A program made the position numbers and the translations under genes. Shown piece by piece: positions 36,126 to 43,813 of a stretch of DNA of 64,000 nucleotides. The DNA comes from Pseudemcibacter aquimaris. GTDB lineage: Bacteria > Pseudomonadota > Alphaproteobacteria > Sphingomonadales > Emcibacteraceae. The notes below the pieces were generated by a model. It saw only the letters and a list, made by a program, of their open reading frames with translations, did no database searches and was not told the origin of the DNA. Each line of letters starts with the position of its first letter. Position 1 is the stretch's first letter. The stretch is from assembly GCF_028869115.1 (NCBI RefSeq), contig NZ_CP079800.1:1302001-1366000 (forward strand), given 5' to 3'.

Positions 36126-37514
36126 ATGAAACTTGCAAATGTCTGTAAAACGCTTCTCGGTGTTTCGGTTTTGTCGGTTGCATCTTTCGCGTTCGCGCAG
36201 GAAGCCGATAATCGTGCCCCCATGGTGGTGCATGATAAAAATCCATTCCCGAGTTCATATAAACCGTGGCCATCGGTAATGACGGCCATCACGAACGCAC
36301 ATATTTTAACCGGCGATGGCGGTGAAATTGAAAAAGGCACCGTGCTGATGGATGGTGGTAAAATTGTTGCTGTTGGTGCGGATGTTGATATTCCGGCTGG
36401 CGCGCATGTCATTGACGGTACGGGCAAATTTGTAACCCCCGGTGTGATCGATATGCATAGTCATATGGGGATTTGGACCGATGGTGGTAATGATGTACGT
36501 GCGAAAAATACGGCGGGTCTTTGGGGGGAGCATTCCATTTGGCCGCAAACACCAAACTTTCCGGCGGCCGTTGCAGCGGGTGTAACCACACAATTGCAAC
36601 TTCCGGGTTCTGCGAACCAATTTGGCGGCAGAAGCGTGACCCTTAAAATGGTGCCGGGCAGAAGCACCGAAGATATGAAATTCCCGGGTGCGCCATACGG
36701 CATTAAAATGGCTTGCGGTGAAAACCCAAGACGGGTCCATAAATCACAAGGCGGTATGTCCACGGCGATGGGTGTATTCGAAGGATATCGCAGCAGCTGG
36801 ATCGAAGCCACGGAATATAAAAAATCATGGGATAAATATTACGCTGATTACGAAGCTGGAAAGGACGTAAAGGCACCAAAGCGTGATCTTAAAAACGAAA
36901 CATTGATGGGCGTTCTTAACGGTGAAATTCTTATTCAGCAACATTGTTACCGTGCCGATGAAATGGTCAATGTGATTAACATGTCCAAAGAATTCAATTA
37001 CAAGGTGACATCATTCCACCATGTGGTTGAAGCCTATAAAATCGCAGACTTACTTGCAGAAGAAGACATCTGCGCCGGTATGTGGGCCGATTGGTGGGGC
37101 TTTAAGTTGGAAAGTTTCGACGGTATCGATGAAAATGTGCCGATGATGGCGGCGGCCGGTGGTTGCGCCATTGTCCATTCCGACAGTGATAACGGTGGTC
37201 AGCGCTTAAACCAAGAAGCCGCAAAAGCATGGGCCGACGGTAAACGTGTCGGGCTTGATTTTACCCGCGGCGAAGTGATGAAATGGATCACATCTAATCC
37301 GGCAAGAGCCATTGGCCTTGAAGATCAAATCGGAACGCTTGCACCGGGTTATAACGCCGATGTGGTGATTTGGAATGGTGACCCGTTTAGTGTTTATGCG
37401 CTTGCGGAAAATGTGTTTATTGATGGCGCGCTTCATTATGATCGCAGTAATCAGGAAAACCAATGGATTACCGATCATGCCCTTGGCTATGTCACAGCGG
37501 GAGATCACCAATGA
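36126..37514 (+). CDS. Exported amidohydrolase 1 (metal motif intact)
   Basis: 462 residues with a signal peptide (cleavage after AFA). It belongs to the imidazolonepropionase-like amidohydrolases. The beta-sandwich edge is AILTGDGG-like HILTGDGGEIEKGTVLMDGG, the metal HxH is in VIDMHSHMG (~residue 110), a His pair is in TSFHHVVEAYK, and the late acid loop is IVHSDSDNGGQ. The closing GYNADVVIWNGDPFSVYA is typical. The substrate is unknown. The second amidohydrolase starts in the ATGA overlap at its stop, so the two are made together. It is divergent from the RidA operon across 123 bases. Confidence 0.9.
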   Translation: MKLANVCKTLLGVSVLSVASFAFAQEADNRAPMVVHDKNPFPSSYKPWPSVMTAITNAHILTGDGGEIEKGTVLMDGGKIVAVGADVDIPAGAHVIDGTGKFVTPGVIDMHSHMGIWTDGGNDVRAKNTAGLWGEHSIWPQTPNFPAAVAAGVTTQLQLPGSANQFGGRSVTLKMVPGRSTEDMKFPGAPYGIKMACGENPRRVHKSQGGMSTAMGVFEGYRSSWIEATEYKKSWDKYYADYEAGKDVKAPKRDLKNETLMGVLNGEILIQQHCYRADEMVNVINMSKEFNYKVTSFHHVVEAYKIADLLAEEDICAGMWADWWGFKLESFDGIDENVPMMAAAGGCAIVHSDSDNGGQRLNQEAAKAWADGKRVGLDFTRGEVMKWITSNPARAIGLEDQIGTLAPGYNADVVIWNGDPFSVYALAENVFIDGALHYDRSNQENQWITDHALGYVTAGDHQ

Positions 37515-38764
37515 GAATTCTTGCAATCATTTTAGCGTTCATCGCAACACCAGTATTCGCAGAAACAATCGCGATCACCGGTGGGAAAATTCATGTTGGT
37601 AATGGCAGTGTAATTGAAAATGGTACGGTTTTGATTGACGACGGGGAAATCATCGCCGTTGGCGCAGATGTTGATGTGCCATCAGATGCACGTGTTATTA
37701 ACGCATCGGGTAAAGAAATCACACCGGGCATTATCAACCCATCAACATCATATGGCTTATCCGAAGGGGCCGGTGGTAAATTCGGTACCGATACAAGCGC
37801 GAATAACAGCGGCATGACCGCGAGTTTCGACGTTAAATACGCGCTTAACCGTGGGTCGGTTGTCATTCAGGAAGGGCGCCGTCAGGGCGTCACCCGTGCC
37901 GTTTCCGCACCCGGTTCATCCGGTGATATCTTTAGCGGGTCATCCGCGTTGATCACCATGGATAATCAGGCGGATATGAATTTCGCAGAAGGGGCCATGC
38001 ATGCAAAATTCGGTAATGCCGCAAACCGTGCGGTGGCATGGAACCGGATCAGGGCGATTTTTGATCAAACCCTTGATTATGACCGTAACCGCAGCCGCGC
38101 CTTACGCGGTCAGGCGCAGGATTACCTGCTTTCTGTGGCGGATATGGATGCGCTTGTGCCTGTACTTGATGGTGATAAACCGCTTGTGATTGAAATGGGA
38201 TCAGAAGCCGAAATTCGCGGCGCCATTCAGCTTAAAAATGATTATGATATTAATATCGTTATCCAGGGCGGCCAGGAAGCATGGAAAGTGGCCGCAGAAC
38301 TTGCGGAAGCCGAAATTCCGGTGATCATTCATCCGGAACATAATACAAATGGCAATGTTACAATGGCCGGGTCAACATTTTCCAATGCGAAAAGACTTCA
38401 TGAAGCGGGTGTGACCTTCGCGATTTATAGCGGTAACGGCAGCCTTTATTACGGGCATCATGTGTTGCAATTTGCCGGAATGGCGGTTGCGCATGGTCTT
38501 GATTATGATGCGGCCATTCAGGCGATTACCCTAAATCCAGCGGTAATTTTCGGATTTGATGATATTGCCGGATCGATTGAAGAAGGAAAATCAGCCGATA
38601 TTGTCGTTTGGGATGGCGACCCGCTTGAGGTTACATCAAACACAGATCACGTGATTGTACGCGGCGTAGAATATGAACTCGTTTCCCGCCGAACCATGTT
38701 GCGCGACAGATATCTGAACCTTGACCGTGGTGATCATTTCGGTAAACGTTACCAAGGTCAGTAG
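37511..38764 (+). CDS. Exported amidohydrolase 2, metal motif lost
   Basis: 417 residues from ATG 37511, overlapping the previous stop (ATGA); an earlier start at 37463 would put the signal peptide (MRILAIILAFIATPVFA) inside the chain. The fold is that of amidohydrolase 1 (VGNGSVIENGTVLIDDGEII, then GKSADIVVWDGDPLEVTS). The strand that should give PGxIDxHxH reads PGIINPSTSYG: both His of the metal pair are gone. HPEHNTN and GHHVLQF retain His elsewhere, but the metal centre would be incomplete. It is probably a non-catalytic partner or scaffold of amidohydrolase 1, or an enzyme with changed chemistry. Confidence 0.88.
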   Translation: MRILAIILAFIATPVFAETIAITGGKIHVGNGSVIENGTVLIDDGEIIAVGADVDVPSDARVINASGKEITPGIINPSTSYGLSEGAGGKFGTDTSANNSGMTASFDVKYALNRGSVVIQEGRRQGVTRAVSAPGSSGDIFSGSSALITMDNQADMNFAEGAMHAKFGNAANRAVAWNRIRAIFDQTLDYDRNRSRALRGQAQDYLLSVADMDALVPVLDGDKPLVIEMGSEAEIRGAIQLKNDYDINIVIQGGQEAWKVAAELAEAEIPVIIHPEHNTNGNVTMAGSTFSNAKRLHEAGVTFAIYSGNGSLYYGHHVLQFAGMAVAHGLDYDAAIQAITLNPAVIFGFDDIAGSIEEGKSADIVVWDGDPLEVTSNTDHVIVRGVEYELVSRRTMLRDRYLNLDRGDHFGKRYQGQ

Positions 38765-38814
38765 AATGTTGAGTGGGCGGGGCGTTTGAATGCGCTTCGC
38801 TCTTTTATTATTTA

Positions 38815-38846
38815 GGACTGGATTCCCGCCTCCGCGGGAATGACGA
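38815..38846 (+). repeat. Palindromic intergenic repeat, copy 1
   Basis: Core ATTCCCGC (38822-38829) and GCGGGAAT (38834-38841) in a ~31-bp unit that opens GGACTGGATTC and closes AATGACG. Copies at 39211-39241 (inverted) and 39562-39591 (direct) differ by one to three bases. Confidence 0.85.
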
Positions 38847-38860
38847 TTAAGGGGGTAATG

Positions 38861-39181
38861 ATGTTTAGTAAAGAAGAAATTCTATTGATCAAAGGTTGCT
38901 TAAATGAAGCAGTTAATGGTGAATATTTTGATGATGAAGAATTTCAAACCATTTTTGGTTTTTATCGTGATGAAATTAACGATTATATGAATAATTGGAG
39001 TGGGGAATATTTCGATGCTCGTGACCTGACTTTCATAAGAGTTACGTTAAATCAGTTGTTAGGTTATCCTCACGGTAAAAAAGATACTCTTGAAAAAAAT
39101 CTAAATTGTAAAATATCGATAATTCATGAGCTTAAGGAAAAGGTTTCTCAGTTGCATGATCCTGGCTTCATATACCGTTGA
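38861..39181 (+). CDS. Small acidic hypothetical protein
   Basis: 106 residues from ATG 38861, with AAGGGGG 5 bases upstream; ATG 38858 is possible too, and a start at 38840 lies inside the repeat. The sequence is acidic and helical (EEILLIKGCLNEAVNGEYFD, DYMNNWSGEYFDARDLTFIR) with no known motif. It looks like a small soluble protein of unknown role. It lies between copies 1 and 2 of the palindromic repeat. Confidence 0.6.
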   Translation: MFSKEEILLIKGCLNEAVNGEYFDDEEFQTIFGFYRDEINDYMNNWSGEYFDARDLTFIRVTLNQLLGYPHGKKDTLEKNLNCKISIIHELKEKVSQLHDPGFIYR

Positions 39182-39210
39182 TTTTGAAAAATAATAAAAT
39201 TAATTATACT

Positions 39211-39241
39211 CGTCATTCCCGCGAAGGCGGGAATCTAGTCC
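39211..39241 (-). repeat. Palindromic intergenic repeat, copy 2 (inverted)
   Basis: CGTCATTCCCGCGAAGGCGG and the following GAATCTAGTCC are the reverse complement of copy 1 with two or three changes. It precedes the GIY-YIG gene by 18 bases. Confidence 0.88.
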
Positions 39242-39259
39242 TAGAAAAGTTACTCCCTT

Positions 39260-39553
39260 ATGACCAAAAGACCGTTTGTTTATATATTGGCATCAAAACG
39301 AAATGGAACGCTTTATATCGGTGTGACTTCGAACCTCGTAAAACGTATATATGAACATAGGGAAGGGTTACTCGATGGATTTAGCAAAGAAACTTCCACA
39401 AAAATGCTCGTTTATTATGAAGAGCATGACACAATGGAAAATGCGATACTGCGGGAAAAGCTCCTTAAGAAATGGAATAGGTTGTGGTAGCTAAGAATAA
39501 TCGAGGAGATGAACCCTAATTGGGAAGATTTATACTATCAGATAAGGGATTAA
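39260..39553 (+). pseudogene. GIY-YIG nuclease with in-frame amber stop
   Basis: A small GIY-YIG nuclease of the UvrC-N/YhbQ-like type: FVYILASKRNGTLYIGVTSN holds both halves of the motif, Arg29 is in LVKRIYEH, and Glu is in ILREKLLKKWN. Translation stops at TAG (39488-39490) after residue 76. In-frame reading beyond the TAG gives LRIIEEMNPNWEDLYYQIRD and then TAA at 39551-39553. This is what full-length family members carry after KKWNRxWK, so the TAG replaces a Lys-like codon (AAG to TAG). The catalytic part is complete before the stop, so activity may survive. It sits between repeat copies 2 and 3. Confidence 0.8.
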
Positions 39554-39561
39554 TTTACTGG

Positions 39562-39591
39562 TACTGGATTCCCGCCTTCGCGGGAATGACG
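39562..39591 (+). repeat. Palindromic intergenic repeat, copy 3
   Basis: TACTGGATTCCCGCCTTCGC followed by GGGAATGACG, in the same orientation as copy 1. It starts 8 bases after the end of the GIY-YIG frame. Confidence 0.88.
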
Positions 39592-39609
39592 AGATAAATT
39601 TAAAGATAT

Positions 39610-39924
39610 TTATGAGTGTTCCCAGGGTCTTGCCGAAGCATTTAGGTCGCTTTCTTTTTTGCTTGGATAATATTCTTTTTTTTCACTTAGTTCATAAAAT
39701 AATGTACCGTGAATTCCATTTACTTCGTGCTTATTTACTGGTTTTTCCCATATTTTTTCATGATCTTTGCCAAAGCTATCTTCACCTATTCTTTGGAAAA
39801 CATCTTCAATAAATTCAATGTTTTGACCTTCACTCGGAAAAATCATGTAAAACGTCTCATCTTCTACAGAATAAATATCGTATGCTGTATTGTTAGCGCC
39901 ATCTATGACTTGTATGTTTTTCAT
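39610..39924 (-). CDS. Small hypothetical protein
   Basis: 104 residues. AGGGGA lies just before the ATG, which supports a real gene. The chain is rich in acidic and aromatic residues (DGANNTAYDIYSVEDETFYM, FIEDVFQRIGEDSF) with a beta-alpha feel, and ends in a Ser/Glu tail. There is no signal peptide and no motif I recognise. Its end faces the third palindromic repeat and it lies 19 bases after the purN stop on the same strand, so weak co-transcription with purMN is possible. Confidence 0.6.
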   Translation of the reverse strand: MKNIQVIDGANNTAYDIYSVEDETFYMIFPSEGQNIEFIEDVFQRIGEDSFGKDHEKIWEKPVNKHEVNGIHGTLFYELSEKKEYYPSKKESDLNASARPWEHS

Positions 39925-39943
39925 TTGATCCCCTGATTATTTC

Positions 39944-40588
39944 CTATGGCTTCGGATTTACGCTTGCGAGGTTTTCGTATTCGGCGTCGCGGATGGTGAC
40001 TTTGTTGCCGACGACGCGGACGCGGCCTTCTGCGACTAGTCTTAAGGCTTGTGGATAGATGATATGTTCTTTTTCAAGGACACGTGCCGCCAATGTATCA
40101 GCCCCTTCGTCAGGATTTATCGCCACGACGGCTTGCGTGATGATTGGGCCGTCATCCAGTTCAGGGTTTACGAAATGAACTGTACATCCGGTGTATCTGA
40201 CGCCGGCTTCAATCGCACGTTCATGGGTATGGAGGCCTTTGAAACTTGGTAAAAGTGACGGATGGATGTTAAGCATCCGGTTACGCCAGCGATTGACAAA
40301 ACGCGCGTCAAGAATACGCATAAAGCCTGCAAGACAAATCAGCTTTGCGCCGCTTTCTTTAAGGGCTTCATGGATTTGATCATCATATTCTTCACGGCTG
40401 TCAAAGCCGCGGTGGTTAAGGACTTTTGTTGGGATGCCTGCTTTTTCAGCGCGTTCCAATCCCTTAACACCCGGGTTATTGGATATCACAAGGACGATAC
40501 GCGCCGGAAAATCATCATCGGCGCAGGCATCAATCAATGCTTGAAGGTTTGTGCCGCTACCGGAAATGAGTACTGCTACATCAACCAT
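39944..40588 (-). CDS. purN: Phosphoribosylglycinamide formyltransferase
   Basis: 214 residues, normal length. PurN transfers a formyl group from 10-formyl-tetrahydrofolate to GAR in purine synthesis. ISGSGTNLQALIDAC is the phosphate-binding start, NIHPSLLPSFKG contains the catalytic His and substrate loop, and GCTVHFVNPELDDGPI contains the second His and the Asp. It lies 13 bases after purM on the same strand, the usual purMN operon. Confidence 0.97.
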   Translation of the reverse strand: MVDVAVLISGSGTNLQALIDACADDDFPARIVLVISNNPGVKGLERAEKAGIPTKVLNHRGFDSREEYDDQIHEALKESGAKLICLAGFMRILDARFVNRWRNRMLNIHPSLLPSFKGLHTHERAIEAGVRYTGCTVHFVNPELDDGPIITQAVVAINPDEGADTLAARVLEKEHIIYPQALRLVAEGRVRVVGNKVTIRDAEYENLASVNPKP

Positions 40589-40601
40589 TCAAATAAACCT
40601 C

Positions 40602-41708
40602 TTAATGTGCTGATTTCGCTGTCCATGCATCCGGGTAACCCCAGCTGCCGGCTGCGCCATTCACTGTTGTTGTTGGCTCATCACCATTTTTCGCACGCAC
40701 TGTACCGATGTGATATACGGTTTCACCATTTTCTTCGAAAATTTTCTTGGCTTCATCCGCTTTATCCGCAGGAACGATCACCGCCATGCCTATGCCGCAG
40801 TTAAATGTTTTCGCCATTTCAAGTGGTGTGATGTTGCCAGTTGTACGTAACCATTCAAATACTGGTGGCAATGTCCAGCCGCTCGCGTCCACATCAACGG
40901 TGACCCCGTCTGGCAGGATACGCGGAATATTTTCAACGAAACCGCCACCCGTAATGTGGCTAAGTGCTTTAACGCAATCTTTTTCAAGCGCAGCAAGGCA
41001 GCTTTTTACATAAATTTTTGTTGGCTCAAGTAATGCTTCACCCATTGTTTTGCCGTCTTCAAAACTGCAAGGGGCATTATAATCAGCGCCGGATACTTCA
41101 ACCAATTTACGCACAAGCGAGAAACCGTTTGAATGTACACCGCTTGACGCAAGGCCAAGCACAACGTCACCTTCGCCAACGCTTGACCCGTCAATGATCT
41201 GGTCACGTTCAACCGCACCAACACAGAAACCGGCAAGATCATAATCACCATCTGAATACATACCCGGCATTTCGGCAGTTTCACCGCCGATAAGGGCCGC
41301 GTTTGATTGGCGACATCCTTCTGCGATCCCTTCGATGATGGCTTTGCCAACTTCGATGGTCAGGTGGCCTGTGGCATAATAATCAAGGAAGAAGAGGGGC
41401 TCTGCACCCTGAACAATCAAATCGTTCACGCACATGGCAACGAGATCAATACCGACCGTGTCGTGTTTACCGCTTTCAATCGCGACTTTTAATTTTGTAC
41501 CTACACCGTCTGTACCGGAAACAAGGATCGGGTCATTAAAGCCCGCGGCTTTAAGGTCAAATAACGCACCAAAACCACCAAGGCCAGCGTCACAACCAGA
41601 ACGACGAGTGGAGGCCGCAGCCGGTTTAATCGCATCAACAAGGGCGTTACCCGCGTCAATATCAACGCCGGCATCTTTATAACTGTAGGATTTATCTTGA
41701 TCAGACAA
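40602..41708 (-). CDS. purM: Phosphoribosylformylglycinamidine cyclo-ligase
   Basis: 368 residues. AIR synthetase closes the imidazole ring of FGAM using ATP. Family landmarks are the N-terminal [59 protein letters not shown] and [16 protein letters not shown]. It is the first gene of the purMN operon and divergent from the DUF2066 gene across 198 bases, where both promoters must lie. Confidence 0.97.
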   Translation of the reverse strand: MSDQDKSYSYKDAGVDIDAGNALVDAIKPAAASTRRSGCDAGLGGFGALFDLKAAGFNDPILVSGTDGVGTKLKVAIESGKHDTVGIDLVAMCVNDLIVQGAEPLFFLDYYATGHLTIEVGKAIIEGIAEGCRQSNAALIGGETAEMPGMYSDGDYDLAGFCVGAVERDQIIDGSSVGEGDVVLGLASSGVHSNGFSLVRKLVEVSGADYNAPCSFEDGKTMGEALLEPTKIYVKSCLAALEKDCVKALSHITGGGFVENIPRILPDGVTVDVDASGWTLPPVFEWLRTTGNITPLEMAKTFNCGIGMAVIVPADKADEAKKIFEENGETVYHIGTVRAKNGDEPTTTVNGAAGSWGYPDAWTAKSAH

Positions 41709-41906
41709 TTTATGAACTTTCCAATTAATAAATATTAAGTACAGATATAAGCATTATGGCGGTAAAAGGCTATAAAAAATTATACTTTTAAGAAAATCAT
41801 TTTGTTAAACGAAACTGTAATAATTCATTTCTATTATCCTTGCCATACTCGTGCCTTGATGCCATATTAAAGTCATATCACGATTAAAATTTATAGAGTA
41901 ATTAAA

Positions 41907-43109
41907 TTGAAGATTAATTCTTTTATAACAAATAGATATTCTATTTGGTTAATGTTATTGATTAGTATTGTTTTGGCCGTTCCACAATCGGTGATGGCGC
42001 AATTCGGCTATGATGATGTTGACCGTGAAGCGACAATCTACACAATTTATAATGTTGAGGTGGACGAGACAGCCCGAAATGTGACCACGGCACGGACGCG
42101 TGCGCTCACGAACGGGCAACGTATTGCATTCGATCGATTACTACGCAGAATTATCCTGACATCTGATAAAGAAAAGCTTGATCGTTTTTCCGATCAGGAA
42201 ATTCAAGGATATGTCAGCGGCTTTGAAATTAATGATGAACGCCGTTCCGGTGTTAGATATCTTGCGTCCCTTGTGGTTCATTTTAATCGCGATATGGTCA
42301 ATGAACTGCTTAGTAATCAGCAAATTGCCTACGCGGAAACATTAGGCCGCGAGGTAAGCGTTCTTCCGGTTTTTTCGGAAAGCGGTACATTAAGACTTTG
42401 GGAAAAAGACAACCTCTGGCGCGAGGCATGGCAAAATTATGATGTCATCAATAACCTTGTTCCCATTGAAACGCCGGTACCATCCTTAAAAAACAGGTTA
42501 TACATCAGCGCATTACAGGCAAAAAATAACGAACAAAAAAGCATTCAGACATATATTGAGGAAAATACCCTCAATGAATTGATTGTGGCTGTGGCGACGC
42601 TTCGTAAGTTTAATGCGACCAATGAAATCGGGCTTGATATCGACTTGATGCGTAATAGTCCGGTTACGGATGACGATGAAAAGGGAGGCGGTGAAATTGC
42701 CCGTCTTTCGGTTAAGTTACCGAAATTCAATGAAAATGGCGAAGATAATATGACCGCGCTTTATGACGCAGGGGTTGATGCGGTAACGGCGTGGGTTGAT
42801 GATCTTTGGAAAATGCAAGTGCTAGTGAATTATGGAATTTCATCCAAAATTGCTGTGCATGGCGTGTTTGATAATATGGATGATTGGCTAATTTTACAAA
42901 AGCAGCTTGGCCGCGTGAATCTAGTTCAGAATGTTGATCTTAAAAACATCAACATTGATGAAGTATCTCTTGAAATTGAATATTCGGGTGAGCCGGAACA
43001 GCTTGTGATATCTCTTGCGCAGCAAGGCGTAAGTCTTTCCCAAAATGATGATAACCAAATCTGGGAAATTGGTCTTACCAATGTCGCACGCAGTGGGAAT
43101 GATGATTAA
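41907..43109 (+). CDS. DUF2066 domain exported protein
   Basis: 400 residues with an N-terminal signal or anchor helix (SIWLMLLISIVLAVPQSVMA). The DUF2066 region follows (NVEVDETARNVTTARTRALT, with AFDRLLRRIIL and VSGFEINDERRSGVRYLASL). The function is unknown. In many Alphaproteobacteria this gene lies between purM and the DnaA-regulator gene hdaA, as here. The start is TTG at 41907 with only a weak ribosome site; no better start keeps the signal peptide. Its TAA overlaps the hdaA ATG by one base. Confidence 0.88.
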   Translation: MKINSFITNRYSIWLMLLISIVLAVPQSVMAQFGYDDVDREATIYTIYNVEVDETARNVTTARTRALTNGQRIAFDRLLRRIILTSDKEKLDRFSDQEIQGYVSGFEINDERRSGVRYLASLVVHFNRDMVNELLSNQQIAYAETLGREVSVLPVFSESGTLRLWEKDNLWREAWQNYDVINNLVPIETPVPSLKNRLYISALQAKNNEQKSIQTYIEENTLNELIVAVATLRKFNATNEIGLDIDLMRNSPVTDDDEKGGGEIARLSVKLPKFNENGEDNMTALYDAGVDAVTAWVDDLWKMQVLVNYGISSKIAVHGVFDNMDDWLILQKQLGRVNLVQNVDLKNINIDEVSLEIEYSGEPEQLVISLAQQGVSLSQNDDNQIWEIGLTNVARSGNDD

Positions 43110-43813
43110 TGACAGAGGCAGCAATAAAAAATCCCGAGCAATTGTTGCTCGAACTTCCTGTGAATGAAACATTCGCGGAAGAAGATTTTTTATTATCCCA
43201 TTCCAATGAAGAAGCCGTTAAGTGGATTGATAACTGGCCGGATTGGCAAGGTAACCATTGTTTGATTATTTATGGGCCAAATGGATGCGGGAAAACGCAC
43301 CTTTCGCACGTATGGCAAAAAATTTCCAATGCACAAATTCTAAAATTGCCGGATTTAAAAGGCAACCAATACACAAAATTTGAAAATTTCGTCTTTATTA
43401 TCGAAGATGTGATGAATGACCTTGATCAGTTTGATGCGCAGGAAGATTTGTTGCATTTATATAATTGGGTCAAAGAGCAAGGTGGGTTTCTATTAATCAC
43501 GGCGCGTAAACATCCGAAAAAATGGAATGTTGGGCTTGCGGATTTATCATCACGAATGATGGCGGCAGGTGCCGTAAAGATTAAACATCCGGATGATCAT
43601 TTATTACAAGCGATTATAATTAAACAATTTTCCGATAGGCAGGTTGTTTTGACCGATAAGGTATTAAAATATATAATGAAAAATACAGAAAGATCATTTG
43701 CTGCAGTTCGTGAACTGGTCCGTAATATTGATCAGATTTCATTATCAGAACAAAAGAAAATAACAATTCCGGTCGTGAAGAGGGCCATAGGGGACAATAT
43801 TGATGACGATTGA
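43109..43813 (+). CDS. hdaA: DnaA regulatory inactivator HdaA (Hda homologue)
   Basis: 234 residues with a short N-terminal clamp-binding-like segment (PEQLLLELP). A DnaA-like AAA+ domain follows: Walker A in IIYGPNGCGKTHLSHVW, Walker B-like FVFIIEDV, sensor-1 LLITARKHPKKW and the arginine-finger region LSSRMMAAGAVKI. It lacks the DnaA DNA-binding domain. HdaA stimulates ATP hydrolysis by DnaA on the sliding clamp and so blocks re-initiation. The gene position, before ppk1, is the usual alphaproteobacterial one. Confidence 0.92.
   Translation: MTEAAIKNPEQLLLELPVNETFAEEDFLLSHSNEEAVKWIDNWPDWQGNHCLIIYGPNGCGKTHLSHVWQKISNAQILKLPDLKGNQYTKFENFVFIIEDVMNDLDQFDAQEDLLHLYNWVKEQGGFLLITARKHPKKWNVGLADLSSRMMAAGAVKIKHPDDHLLQAIIIKQFSDRQVVLTDKVLKYIMKNTERSFAAVRELVRNIDQISLSEQKKITIPVVKRAIGDNIDDD

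Noticed and set aside
38815-39591. CRISPR array formed by the three palindromes
   Set aside because: The copies alternate in orientation and are hundreds of bases apart with genes between, unlike CRISPR repeats.
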